A stretch of DNA of 64,000 nt from Hygrophila difformis (Eukaryota; Streptophyta; Magnoliopsida; Lamiales; Acanthaceae), in contig JAOANR010000001.1 in the NCBI GenBank assembly GCA_030278955.1, forward strand, positions 25,425,120-25,489,119, read 5' to 3'. Shown here piece after piece: positions 1-11,470 of the stretch. Both the position numbers and the translations under genes were made by a program. The number at the start of each line of letters is the position of its first letter. Within the stretch, counting starts at the first letter, position 1. The notes under the pieces were generated by a model. It ran no database searches. It had not been told where the DNA came from and saw nothing but the letters and a program-made list of their open reading frames with translations.

Positions 1-183
1 AACTTTGTCGATGTGCCTATGGATCCTACTAGTCAGGCAAGGCCATCCAGAATAATTTGGGGTGATCGCATAGATGATTCGGAGGAAGAAGAGGAGGAGG
101 AAGAGGAAGAGGAAGAGGAGGAAGACCCGATAGAGGATGAAGAGGAGCCGGTAGTACGCCATCGTAGTCGTAGTCCCCGTTAG
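1..183 (+). CDS. C-terminal end of an acidic protein, probably an extra ORF of the retrotransposon
   Basis: An open frame enters from the left edge and ends at TAG 181-183. The 60 visible codons end in a run of about 13 consecutive Glu, then a mixed Asp/Glu stretch and a basic tail ending RHRSRSPR. No catalytic motif is visible and I do not recognise a family. It lies on the same strand as gag-pol and no LTR separates them, so it probably sits in the internal region of the same element. It could also be the end of an unrelated protein if the element were rearranged. Acidic tails of this kind often bind basic proteins or nucleic-acid-binding partners, but that is only a guess here. Confidence 0.5.
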   Translation, partial: NFVDVPMDPTSQARPSRIIWGDRIDDSEEEEEEEEEEEEEEDPIEDEEEPVVRHRSRSPR

Positions 184-436
184 GTTTATATCCCTTATAG
201 CGCGGCCATATGTATTAGGATAACCCAATTTTCCTAGAAGCTAAACTATAGTGTAAATTATTAATCGTTGTAACTTTTGCTGTAAAATAATAACTTTTGC
301 TGTAACTTTTGTTGTAACTATAGTGTAAAATATAGTGGGTATTGTATTTTTGGTTATTTAGTATTATTATCCAAGTTTATTTATTTATTTACTTATTTAT
401 TTATTTTCTGAATACTAAGTATTATTTAAGTACCCT
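184..436 (+). other. AT-rich spacer between two accessory ORFs
   Basis: No gene is visible. At 264-330 a short unit, roughly gtaacttttgctgtaa, is repeated imperfectly three to four times. A run of ttta repeats lies at 380-402. Confidence 0.5.
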
Positions 437-850
437 ATGCATATGACCTATCAAATGGAAAAAGGAAAGGAAGTGATGGATGAAAGGACCCAAATGGAAG
501 CCGAGATCAAGGACCTGAATTGTCATTTAATACTGGAAAGAGACTTTATAAGGTGGAAGAATGAGGAGATTGCTCGAAAGGACAGTGAGATAAGGGAGCT
601 CAAGAGCATGATAACTTATTTTGAAAGAATGTCCCTAGAGCAGGAAATACAACTTGACTCTCTCCGTGCTAGGAATGAAGTTTTGGTCCAGGAAAAGAAA
701 TATTCAAATAAGAGACTTGAACCAGCACCTTGCATCGAATGTGGATGGGAGCATTTAACATGGCGCTGCCCTAATTATGGAGAATGCTTCAGGTGTGGGA
801 AGAAGGGACATACCATCAAGAACTGTCGTACTAAGAAAGTTTATGACTAG
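437..850 (+). CDS. Accessory ORF upstream of gag: coiled coil plus double zinc knuckle
   Basis: This 137-residue ORF lies 684 bp before gag on the same strand. Residues about 10-90 are rich in Glu, Lys, Arg and Leu with heptad-like spacing, so a coiled coil is likely. Residues about 96-132 hold two Cys/His clusters; the second, CFRCGKKGHTIKNC, is a perfect CX2CX4HX4C knuckle. The first, CIECGWEHLTWRC, matches the layout of the first half-knuckle in the Gag of this same element ([13 protein letters not shown]), and the spacing between the two clusters is the same. It therefore looks like a Gag nucleocapsid tail joined to a coiled coil. A role in RNA binding or assembly is inference. The start ATG at 437 is the first in frame; an in-frame ATG eight codons downstream (MDERTQ at 476) is possible. 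No damage is visible. Confidence 0.65.
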   Translation: MHMTYQMEKGKEVMDERTQMEAEIKDLNCHLILERDFIRWKNEEIARKDSEIRELKSMITYFERMSLEQEIQLDSLRARNEVLVQEKKYSNKRLEPAPCIECGWEHLTWRCPNYGECFRCGKKGHTIKNCRTKKVYD

Positions 851-1534
851 AAAAAAAAAATAGAAGAAGTCGTTAGAAAACTTTATTGTACTTGTATGTA
901 TAGTCTATAGGTTATGAAGCTTGACTAGATATATGTCAGCCTCGGCAGGGTAGATGTATTAGACTGACGAATTTTGATGTGCTTTCCTTTTGTATAATGT
1001 AATAAATATATATTATTAGTAAGTTAATGGTAATCTACATAATATTATTGGTAAAGTTTGTTTTACGTAAGAAATGTATAATTTAATTGATAGCCTACCT
1101 TATTTTTTTTTAAAAAATAACATATCTGGTCTATAGCTAATTAAACAATGGTTTCATGTATTTATTCAGTTATGATAAATTAAGTAGTATTACTGTTAGT
1201 TTGAGAATTCATGTGAAAATGGTTGTCCCTACAATAATAGCATCACTATATATAAACATATATATATATATAATGGACTGGGTTACAACTTTAGTTATCT
1301 GGAGTAACAATCAAATCCTTTTCCGAACTGTTGGGTGTATTAAAAAAAAAAAAAAAAGAGTGATATGAAAATTCAAAAAATTAGAATTACACTTGCTGGA
1401 CGTGTAAATTTTCTGGAATTGATACATGCATATATATATAGATATACATATATATCTTTTTATTATCTAACTAATTAACTTATTTACAGACATCGCCTAG
1501 AAACGTTAAAGTTGACGTTAACACTAACGGGACC
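851..1534 (+). other. Spacer between accessory ORF and gag
   Basis: AT-rich sequence with TA dinucleotide runs (1256-1272 and 1430-1455) and A-runs. A short open frame at 1156-1368 has simple-sequence composition and no recognisable domain, so I do not call it a gene. Confidence 0.5.
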
Positions 1535-3781
1535 ATGGCTGATAGTAACGAACGTCAGCAACAAATCGAACAATTGCTCCTCACTATCGGAACGGCTGTA
1601 CGAAGGCAAGTGGAAAGAGATAATCAGCAAGAAGAAGGACAAGTAGACTACATTGAACTTGTTAATAAGTTTCAGCCACCTAAATATGCCGGACAGGAGG
1701 ATCCAGCCAAGCTCGAAGGGTGGATAGAATCCTTCGAGAAACTACTTGAAGCTGTAGAATGTCCGGAAGACCGCAAAGTGGGCGTGGCTACTTTCTTCCT
1801 AATTGGAGCTGCAAATACTTGGTGGAGATCTCAAGAAAACCGCCAAGTTACTTGGGAAGAATTTCAAAAGAGCTTGAGGGAACAATTTTACCCACTTAGC
1901 CTCAAGAATGCTAAGTATGGAGAGTTTATTAATCTTCAACAAGGTAACAGGTCGGTTCAGGAGTATTACGCTAAATTTACTGAACTACTGAGATTTGCCC
2001 CAGATTTGGTAGCAACTGATCAGACCAAGGCCCAAAAATTTGAACTCGGACTCAACAAGTATATTCGAAAAGCTTTTGGGGGAAAGCAGTTCACAAGCCT
2101 TCAGAAAGTATATAATCGAGCAATGACTGTCGAGATGGTAGAAGGACCAGAGAATAAGGGAGAAAGCTCAAGGCCGACACCACAAGACAAGGGAAAAAGG
2201 AAGTTTGAGGAAACAAAAGACAACCGTTATAATATAAAGAGGAATTTTCAGAGAAATAATAAAAACAACAGGGTACCACTTATTAACCGAAACGGGGAGC
2301 CAGTACCAAGCCCATGTAATAGATGTAATAAGAGGCATGCGACCAGGCAATGCCCTCAAGGCACCGAATGTTATCGATGTGGGTTAAAAGGACATATGGC
2401 AATGGATTGTCGTGTAAGGCTTGAACCTACCCGCCTACGGGCAGATTTGCGAAAGGAAGATTATTGTCCTCAGATACCCCAGAATGATAGGAGAATTGCA
2501 GGGCAACGACCAGCATTTGCAGCCAATCAGGGACCACCTAACCGGAACCCGCATAACCCACAAGGACCCAATCAGGGAAGATTGAACGTGGTTAACCAGG
2601 CAGACCTTCAGAACGCAGGAGATGCCATTGAAGGTATTTTTAGAATTAAAAATTTTAAAGTGCGTGTCCTATTTGATTCCGGGGCTACTTGTTCATTTAT
2701 TTCTCGTAGAAGATTGCCCGAGTTGGGACTCGATAAACCCCATGATATAGGTTTAGGAGTTTCTTTACCTAACGGCGCAATTATTAATTGTTCAAGACGT
2801 TATGAGAAAATTCCTATTCGTATCTGCGAAGTCGACTTTCCCGCCAATCTCGTAGAATTTGAATTGCGAGATTTTGATGTTATCTTGGGAATGGATTGGC
2901 TTACACAATACCAAGCTAACATCAATTGTGCTCTCCAAAAGATAACTCTATATGGGGTTGATAGGAAACGAGTATCCTTTTATGCGGAGCCGAAAAAGCC
3001 AATCGCTAAAATTGTATCGGCCCTGCAGCTAGAAACACTAATAAGAAAAGGGAATCCCCTTTATCTTTGTTATTTGAGGGATATGCAAGCAGGCGATGTA
3101 GAAATAAATGATATACCAGTAGTTCGAGAATATCCCGATGTATTCCCTGCAGATATTCCAGGAATGCCACCCGAACGTGAGATCGAGTTCACGATCGACT
3201 TAACTCCGGGTACAGAGCCTGTATCAAAAGCTCCATACCGAATGGCCCCAGCTGAGATGAAAGAATTAAAAGAACAACTTGATGATCTTTTAGGAAAAGG
3301 GTATATACGTCCTAGTACATCTCCATTGGGAGCACCTGTACTGTTTGTTCGAAAGAAAGACGGTGGAATGCGACTCTGTGTGGATTACAGAGGTCTGAAC
3401 CAAGTAACTGTGAAGAATAAATACCCGCTACCCCGAATTGATGACTTATTTGACCAACTTAAAGGAGCTAAAGTTTTTTCAAAGATTGATTTGAGGTCCG
3501 GATACCACCAGCTTAGGATAGCCGAGCAAGACATCCCAAAGACCGCGTTTAGAACCCGGTATGGACATTTCGAGTTTACCGTGATGTCGTTCGGTCTGAC
3601 CAACGCTCCAGCAGTGTTCATGGCCCTTATGAACAACGTGTTCCGACAACTATTAGACACATGCGTAGTTGTCTTCATTGATGACATATTGATCTACTCG
3701 AAGAATGAGAAGGAACATGAAAAACATCTACACCGTGTTACAAATACTACGGACCCATCAGTTGTATGCAAAACTGTCTAA
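1535..3781 (+). pseudogene. gag-pol, 5' part: Gag, zinc knuckles, protease and most of reverse transcriptase
   Basis: The ORF starts at ATGGCTGATAG. Residues about 40-215 are a retrotransposon Gag domain. Residues about 260-292 hold a paired zinc knuckle ending [14 protein letters not shown]. An aspartic protease follows near residue 380 with the active-site DSGA and a downstream ILGMDWL. The reverse transcriptase begins near residue 560, with [28 protein letters not shown], and the catalytic box FIDDILIY near 715. The correct frame ends just after HEKHLH at about 3731-3736. There two bases seem to be missing, and the reading moves to the frame of the next entry; the last about 15 residues up to 3781 are frameshift product. 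Gag and Pol share one frame without a stop between them, as is common for this lineage. Confidence 0.88.
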
Positions 3782-6035
3782 ATGCGAATTTTGGTTAAGC
3801 AAGGTTGCATTCCTCGGTCATATTGTCTCGGCCGACGGAATCTCTGTAGACCCTGCTAAAGTAGCAGCAGTGAAGGATTGGCCTGTACCAACCTCGCAAA
3901 CTGAAATAAGAAGTTTCCTCGGTTTAGCAGGCTACTATAGAAGATTCGTCAAAGATTTCTCAAAAATTGCGAGACCACTGACGCAGAATTTGAAGAAGGG
4001 ATCAAAGGTCACATGGACATCTGAATGCGAAACGGCCTTCCAGACATTAAAGGAAAGATTAACCACAGCACCAGTCCTAACTTTACCTAACGAAAAGGAC
4101 AATTTTGAAATTTATAGTGATGCTTCTAAATTTGGACTAGGATGCGTGTTGATGCAGAAGGGAAAGGTTATAGCATATGCTTCTCGACAATTAAGGCCGA
4201 ATGAGGAGAATTATCCAACTCATGATTTGGAATTAGCTGCAGTTGTGTTCGCTCTGAAAATATGGAGGCATTATTTGTATGGGCGAAAATGTCAGATATA
4301 CACAGACCACAAAAGTCTAAAGTATATCTATACTCAGAAAGAACTCAACATGGGCCAGAGGCGATGGTTAGAGCTAATGAAGGATTACGACTTAGGCATC
4401 ACATATCATGAAGGAAAAGCCAATAAAGTGGCTGATGCACTAAGTAGGAAATCAAAACATCTGAGTAATATAAGGATCCTACCGCCCGAATTGTATATAG
4501 AGTTTGCTCGATTAAACATTGAGATGGTCTACCCAGGTACGCCCACTCAACTAATCAATGCCATCACAATTCGACCAACCATTTTTGATGAAATCCGAGA
4601 AAGACAGACCAATGATGTCAAATTAGAAAGAATCAAAGCAAAGATAGCTCAAGGTGAAGCTAAGGATTTCCATATCCACGAAGATGGCAGTATTCGATTT
4701 AAAGGTCGATGGTGCGTACCAAAGGCATGCGAGGATCTCAAGCGGCGTATTCTCGAAGAAGGACACGAAACTCCTTATTCTGTGCACCCTGGAGGAGACA
4801 AATTGTATAAATACTTGAGAAGAACTTTTTGGTGGCCTAGAATGAAACGAGAGGTGGCAGAATTCGTGGAAAAATGTCTAACCTGTCAAAAAGTCAAAGC
4901 TGAGCGACAGAAACCCCTTGGATTAGTAAAACCACTTGAAATCCCTGAATGGAAATGGGATAGCATTTCCATGGATTTTGTCTCAGGATTGCCAAAAACA
5001 CTCAAAGGGAACGACAAGATATGGGTGATCGTCGATCGTTTAACGAAAGCGGCTATATTCATACCCATGAAAGAAACCTGGAGTATGGATCAACTAGCTA
5101 AAGCTTACATCGAGAATGTCGTACGAAGACATGGAATTCCTCAAGATATCGTGTCAGATCGAGATCGTCGATTCGTGTCGAATTTCTGGACTAAGTTACA
5201 GGAAGCCTTCAGTACCAAGATAAAAATGAGTACGGCGTTTCACCCTACAACAAATGGCCAAACAGAACGAACAATCCAGACTCTCGAAGATATGCTTAGA
5301 GCTTGTGCATTAGAGTTCAAAGGAAATTGGGAAAACCACCTACCACTTGTAGAGTTCAGCTACAATAATAGTTATCATACCAGTATTGGTATGGCTCCAT
5401 TTGAGGCACTCTATGGTAGAAAGTGTCGAAGTCCACTCTGTTGGACTACTGGTGAGAATCCAATTCCATTTGGACCACAACTAATTGAGGAGACAACAAA
5501 AGTCGTTGAGAAGATTCAAGCCAAGCTAAAAGCCGCCCAGGATCGACAAAAGACGTACGCTGATCAGAAAAGGCGAGAAGGCGAATACGAAATAGGCGAT
5601 AAGGTATTGTTAAAAGTCTCACCAATGAAAGGCGTACTTCGATTTGGTAAAAGAGGTAAGCTAAGTCCACGTTATATAGGACCATTTGACATCATTGCCA
5701 AAGTTGGTACATTGGCATATCGATTAAACTTGCCCGATGAATTGGCTCGAGTTCATGACGTATTCCATGTATCACAACTTAAGAAATACCACCATGACCT
5801 TAAAAGAGTAATCCAACCAGATGTTATTGAATTAGATGGAGATCTAACTTATGAAGAGAGACCAGTTAAGATCTTAGACACTAAAGAGCGAGTCACGAGG
5901 CGCCAGGTCATTCGTATGGTCAAAGTACAATGGTCAAACCATGACGAGAATGACGCCACGTGGGAAACTGAAGCAGAAATACAAGCCAAATATCCCGAGT
6001 TATTTCCTAAAGTCGATTCAGGAATGAGAATATAG
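3705..6035 (+). pseudogene. gag-pol, 3' part: RT end, RNase H, integrase, chromodomain
   Basis: True homology begins at about 3735; the ATG at 3705 is only the first in-frame Met. The RT thumb (KCEFW, FLGHIVS, then GYYRRF) leads into RNase H ([31 protein letters not shown]) at residues about 130-245. The integrase has an HHCC finger (CLTCQK) near 4765-4895, and a core with Asp in SMDFVSG, Asp in IVSDRD and Glu in NGQTERT. A GPF/Y-type segment (SPRYIGPF) follows. The C-terminus, after [15 protein letters not shown], has DATWE and YPELFP, which is a group II chromodomain. The frame is open from the break to TAG at 6033-6035, so the single frameshift is the only visible lesion in pol. Confidence 0.88.
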
Positions 6036-6170
6036 CTGTGAAAACAAGTGCGGAAGGAATTCATAACCCTAGAAAGAATAAGGTAAGAAATGTTTTAATT
6101 CTGTGCAAACCTTACCATATTTTAGTTTGCAATAGTCTTATGAGTAAACTTCGAGGACGAAGTTTGTTTT

Positions 6171-6183
6171 AAGGAGGGTAGAT
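6171..6183 (+). promoter_or_regulatory. Polypurine tract before the 3' LTR
   Basis: A purine-rich stretch, aaggagggtaga, lies directly before the TG that starts the LTR. In this family it primes plus-strand DNA synthesis. It is preceded by cgaggacgaagtttg, a phrase I recognise from related plant chromoviruses. Confidence 0.75.
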
Positions 6184-8242
6184 TGTAATACCCTTAAAAG
6201 TCATTATATTGATAACACTTTAAATTATATTATTTCTTAAATTGAATTGGAAAGAGAGTAATATTTTCCCGGATAAAGATTCTGTGAAAAAGAATAAATT
6301 ATTTTCCTTGGGAAAAAAATAATTTAATTAATAGGGAAATTTATTTTCCAAGGGAAAATATTGAATGATGTATAATTATTTCCCAAATGGAAAATAATAG
6401 AAATTGGTATTGATAAGTAGACCATTTTGTTTAAGAATCTGTAAAGTGTTCTATTTGATAAAAGTATTAGTTAGGCATTATTTTTCTAACAAGATTTATA
6501 ATCAGTTTAGTCAATTTTTATTATTAAACATAAAATCACCAATATCCTGGTGGTAATCGTGTTAGATTCCTATTCCATAGATTATAAGTTCAAACCTCAT
6601 TATCTGTAATTTATAAATAAATATTTTATGAAAAATAAGATAATGGAAAGTATATTATAAATCATATATGTATATATAATTGTGTAGTATACTTGCGAGA
6701 AAAGAAAACAAATGTGTTTACCAAACCAAAAGTGTGTACCATGCTCATATATATAATAAGTAAAGGTCATAATTAGAATTTAAATTCCATACTTTCATGA
6801 TTAATAAAGTGGAGTAGCAATAGTATAACTAATTCTGTTGTGCTCGGATACATCTTGTGCTAATGAAATAATATAGCTAATTAGACCATAAAATAGGTCA
6901 TAATGTAACCTGTAGCAAAATGAAGTTATAGCATAGCTGATACACGAAAAGAAAAGAAATAATAAGTATGGATTGTTGTGTTCGGTCCTGGAGCAGATAA
7001 GGGGATCACTTCTACTTAATTTAGTAAAGTCAAAAGATGTAAAAGGTAAGTCATGATAAGACCATGCGTGTAATCAGGAGCTCCCTATAGGCTTGCTGAA
7101 TAAGTTTATAGCCTTGCTGAGTAATAGACTTATGTGGCCACCTTCCTGCTTCTATTAGACGTGATTGAAGGGAAGAATAAATAAGTTCAGTAACAAAAAT
7201 TTAAGACAATCACTTTTACAAGGCAGTCGAGTATAGAGAGCATACAGGTGGAAATATATTTCAAAGTCAGTGAGCTATTCTCGAAAGGAGTTGTAAGTAG
7301 ATTTTTATTCTGCGGATTTTGATCTTAGAATATTTTTGCATGTGTAAATCGCTTTGTGTTTTAATAATTTTAGGATTTATTCATGCAATTGATTTATGCA
7401 GAGGTAATGTCCCATGATGCGTTTAATTATTTTTGGGCTAGGCCATGCATGTGAAAAATGAAATTTTCAGTGTATGGCATGTGAATTATTGAGTTATTAT
7501 TACGCGAGATATACCCAGATGTGGATATCGTCGTGAGTTATTTCATGGGCTATCCGAGGGATCCCCATGAAGAGGATTGTGTTTGGGCCAAGGGTCTCAC
7601 AATCAGTTTTCTAGATGCAAGGTAGGGCCAGCCTTGTATACCATAGTTTGACTCTGGTCTGTGGATTGATCAGTTTAACGGTTTGACATGCCATTTACTG
7701 TTTCAGTAATATTTTAATTATTTTTGTGTCCAAGGGATAAAAATTTACTTGCTCAGCCGGTGTGCTGAATACCCTATTTATTTTTCCATCCAGGATTGGA
7801 TATGCATGGACCACATTAGAAGTCACGGGCACGGGCTTGGGAACTACTACCACTTTTGCTTTTGTGATCAGTTAGATTAAAACTTTTGTAAAGAAAATAT
7901 GTTTTGGGGACGGCGAGCCTTAGCAGTCATATTTTGCTAAAAATTTGTAATATTTTAAGTTAGTTTTAAACTTTTATCATAATGCAAATGGAACTTGTTT
8001 TGGGGACGACGGGCCTTAGTCGTCAAAAATCTACTACTTTTGTAATAAAGTATATTTTTATTAAACTTTAAATTATTTAAAGTATGTTTATATTCAGATT
8101 TTAAATTAGCCTTAACACTTTCTAATTAAGTAAGCCAAGGCAAGGCCAAAGCAAGCTTAATTAGGAGTGTGGCGGTAACAACCCTGGATTTCCCATTGGT
8201 ATCTTCCGCTGAAATTTTAAGTGGGAAAACGGGGGTGTTACA
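6184..8242 (+). repeat. 3' LTR of the Ty3/gypsy chromovirus (2,059 bp)
   Basis: It starts TGTAATACCC after the polypurine tract and ends GGGGTGTTACA, giving TG...CA ends and short terminal inverted repeats (TGTAA / TTACA). No ORF is present. AT-rich 5' half with repeated ttttcc/ggaaaa inverted motifs around 6300-6400. The second LTR of the pair is outside the window, so the age of insertion cannot be estimated. It is followed by gttgg, one side of the expected 5-bp target duplication. Confidence 0.85.
7900..8027 (+). repeat. Imperfect direct repeat inside the LTR (two 31-bp copies, 97 bp apart)
   Basis: The phrase gttttggggacggcgagcc at about 7901 recurs as gttttggggacgacgggcc at about 7997, each followed by ttag and a short palindrome. 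It may be a regulatory or RNA-structure repeat of the LTR; function unknown. Confidence 0.6.
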
Positions 8243-8586
8243 GTTGGGTTTGAGCATAATAAAGTATCATTCTCCTCAAAAAAAAAAGTAAAAGAAGTTC
8301 AATCCTTCCAACACCCGACAATTATTGAATCTAAAAAATTAAATTCAAAATGAAGCAATCAAGCAAAAACTGAGAAGCAAATATAATCCTTCATGACAAA
8401 ATTGAAAAGTGAAAATATAATACTTCTATTAGTTAACAATGGGCAATTATGATCATCCTATGACAATTTCATGAAAAAGTGAAATGAAGGTGGTTCAGTT
8501 ATAAATTTGTATTCTTAAATTTTCTAAACCAGCTGCACAATGGCATACTCGATCATAAATTGCACCATGGACTGTATCATGAATAA
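8243..8586. other. No feature seen
   Basis: AT-rich sequence between the LTR end and the first gene fragment. An A-run at 8279-8288 is the only notable element. Confidence 0.5.
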
Positions 8587-9188
8587 TCAACAAAATCCAT
8601 TGCTTTCCCTGTAAAGATAAGGTTTCCAAGCTGGTTGACAACACTCCGCAGGAGGCATATCAGCAGGAGAAAATCCATTAGTTTTGAAGGCAAAAATATA
8701 GAGTAGACGATGTCCAGTGGAGTACCTACACGCAAGAAAAACAAAATCACAATAAGCATCAGAATACACATTCACACTACATAAATCTCTAAACACCAAA
8801 GAAGTCAAATACTCCATACAATAATATACTCCTTAACAAAGATTACCAACCAAAGGGCATTGCATTGATGATGAAAGTCCGAAGTGCATCCTTGTCCAAG
8901 ATCCTGGAACCCTTTGTGGAACAGCAGACAATACACAGCTCCACTTGCAGCCGAGCCAAACACAACTGACAGTGCAAGAGGTGCTCATACAGGCTTTGAT
9001 CCTACTGTTCATTGTCAGACCTAAATTGATAATATAAAGATTGGAAATTGAAATTTAGAGCTCCAATATATCCATGAAACAACAAAATACATCTTGTACA
9101 AAGTAAGTAGATTAATTTAACAGATTCACCAAAAATAAAGTTTCAAAAAATCTGATATGTAGACTTACAGTGAGGAGGCAGCATCCAT
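8587..9188 (-). pseudogene. Unidentified spliced gene fragment
   Basis: On the - strand an ATG at 9188 starts MDAASSL and runs into a plausible GT donor. An exon at about 8850-9028 and a last exon at about 8587-8728 follow with AG/GT borders. Joined, the frame is MDAASSLSDNEQ, then a TAG stop, then an otherwise open reading with LYEHLLHCQL, ILDKDALRTFIINAMPFGW and, in the last exon, SPADMPPAECCQPAWKPYLY, ending TGA 8587-8589. The internal TAG suggests a decayed gene. I do not recognise the family. A GC-rich, probably untranslated exon with a GT donor near 9505 lies upstream. All flanking fragments are on the same strand. Confidence 0.35.
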
Positions 9189-10968
9189 GATTCATAGAGG
9201 AGCAGAGACTGTCCGAGGCTGAGACAATTACGATGAGATGGATTCGGCCGCGGGCAGGGATTTAAAATACAAGAAGAGATGAACAGTGTATTAAAATACA
9301 AGTAACAAACAACAATACAGAAAGAGGGCAACCAAAATCATCGAAGATGCACAAATTGAATAAAAAATACGGGGAAAAGCAACATAAATAACAAACCCTA
9401 AAATACCATCGTTTGCTATTGTCTTAGTGCCATTCGAGGAATTTGCTAATCGCCTAATTCTAGTGAAATCGTGTTACAAAAAAGGGAAGAGCCCTTTCTT
9501 ACCAGATCCGGCAGTGAGCAGCAGCTACGGTGGGAATGGGCCGGTGGTAGTGGAGCTACGCTGGACGGAGAATGAGTCAGATGGGGAGAGAAGGCGGCGA
9601 CGGGGCAGCGGTGGAGCAGCGGCGACTGGCGCTGGAGTCCCCGCAATGGCGGCGGTGTAAGAATTAAACAAATTGTTTTTATTCACTGTCTCCATAGTCC
9701 CTACATTGTCGGTGCGAAGCACGGCAGGGGGAAACAAATAATGAACATTAATCGAAAACCAAAAAGCAAAGGAAAGTATTTTGGAGCGGATATGAACCAG
9801 AGAAAATAACAACAATTACTCATGCAGTACTTCGAACGAGAGTGTTTACCAAAGAATTCAGTATGCAAAATCTGCAACTTTCCCTCAGATATTTTTTAAA
9901 ATTTATTCTGGAGTTATTTAGCCGGACTTCAGCGCATATTGAGTAACACAGGACCAGAACACTTATAAAGGAACACTTTTACAACAAGGCAAATTCCAAC
10001 AAATTCAACAAGGAATTGAGCGAAACAGTATTAAGGTGATTAATGACTCATTGGTATGCAGCTGTCTGAATTTATGAAAGAAAACATTGTCGCCCAATAC
10101 ATTCCAATCCAACCTGATAGAAGTAATCTAACCAAAGTTTCAAATCAAATGCTGGTGATATAGATAAATAAATAAGACCACAAGGCGATTACAATAAAGT
10201 TGAAGTTGACATATCTAGTGCCCAACATTTTTGTTAACACAATTAGATCCTCTTCTGGAAATTTTCTTCAATTGCTGCAAGGCTTAGGTGCTATTTGTTA
10301 GCCTGTGAACTTGAATATGGGGGAAATCAACTCAAAACCCTGAACAACGTTTCAAACTAATAAAAAGCAAGGGAACAAACTAAAAATTTTAACAATTTCA
10401 GTCGAAATCAACTAAAAATGTATTTTAACAATTCAAAACACAATTAAAAAATTCCAAAATATAAGCACGGACTAAAAAAACGTGAGATTAACTACCCACA
10501 TACTAATTTTTTGCAACGCACCAATCTAGAAACGAATTATGGGAATCAATCTAGAAACTTACAGCAACAAAAGGGAAACAGAAGGTATGGAAAACCTGAC
10601 CTAGAAGAACCAGAAACATACTAAACCTCTCGTACATTAATATACAATTCCTATTCATTGAACAAGTAAAACATAAAAGCCCAAACATGCAACTGTTGGA
10701 CATCTTTTTATTTGATTGAATTCTAGAATAGCCATTACACGGTTCAATCTATTCCACTATCAATTCAGCCTTTGAATGTAATATACAGTGTAATTTAAGG
10801 TTTAATACTTTTCGAATTACAATATACTGTTGAAGATTCTCCTAGGTGGTTTGATATAATTAAAATTTCAAAGCCGAATTTACTAACTCATTTACAATAC
10901 TACTAAAAGCCTAGCATGAACATATTACTCTACTGGACAACTTATTTTAGTAAACTTGAAAGGCTTAC
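9189..10968 (-). other. Upstream region of the 9-kb fragment; otherwise no gene
   Basis: 9507-9660 is GC-rich on a low-GC background, like a 5' untranslated exon; read on the - strand it ends CGGATCTG then GTAAGAAAGG, a good donor. 9830-10968 is AT-rich; I see no exon. Confidence 0.3.
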
Positions 10969-11470
10969 CTTGGAAGAATGTGCCCTGAAGATTCTCAATA
11001 ATGTAGGTTGAGGTTCATCTTTTGGGATGGCAACTGTAATATTATAAATTGCAGGAACAAATGACCGCAGATGAGTTATTGTAGTAACAAATCCCTGAAT
11101 AGCAGTGCAAAATGAGACGGTAATTAGCAGAAATTGTCTATCCAGGTAGACAGCAATACTAAAGGTTCCTAGTTATAGTTTATATTCAATTATTTTGAGA
11201 CTCTCTTAGGTAGAAAACTTGATTAAGTTGTATATCAGCTTAAGATCCTTAAAGCCAATTTACTTTCTTGAGTATTCTATGTGCAATATAAGATTAGAGA
11301 TCATAGTGAAGTGCGGATGTAAGGTTTTTGGAGGCTGAAAAGGTGAGTGATAGTTATGCATTAATATGAATCAAGCACTCAACTTGGTACGAGGAATCAA
11401 CACATTCCTTGGAACAGGCACTCCAGGCTCCAGCTTTAACAGCATACTCTTGGACGGCTGCAAGCTTTTC
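10969..11470 (-). pseudogene. LPAT2-like 1-acyl-sn-glycerol-3-phosphate acyltransferase, two-exon fragment
   Basis: Two exons on the - strand match plant ER lysophosphatidic acid acyltransferase 2, which makes phosphatidic acid for glycerolipid synthesis. The first (11383-11470) reads EKLAAVQEYAVKAG and, after a one-base shift, PVPRNVLIPRTK. The second (10969-11094, 42 codons) reads FVTTITHLRSFVPAIYN, then VAIPKDEPQPTLLRIF. Family knowledge: these follow each other directly in LPAT2, after the catalytic HXXXXD region, which is absent here. The donor after the first exon is TTGAGT instead of GTGAGT. With the frameshift and lost donor this is a dead fragment. No other LPAT2 exons were found nearby, which suggests capture rather than decay in place. 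Confidence 0.75.

Larger units (their letters stand above)
1..8242 (+). mobile_element. Ty3/gypsy chromovirus LTR retrotransposon, 5' end outside window
   Basis: The order Gag, zinc knuckle, protease, reverse transcriptase, RNase H, integrase, chromodomain, purine tract and 3' LTR is that of a Ty3/gypsy chromovirus. The group II chromodomain, long LTR and polyprotein layout suggest the Tekay/Del lineage (inference). No 5' LTR or primer binding site lies in 1-1534, so the internal region starts left of the window. At least 1.5 kb with two extra ORFs precedes gag, which is unusual for a chromovirus. The 3' LTR ends at 8242 and the next bases are gttgg; the matching target duplication would be left of the window. 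The pol frame is broken once, so this copy cannot make an intact polyprotein. Host integration target would be chromatin read by the chromodomain (known for the family). Confidence 0.9.
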
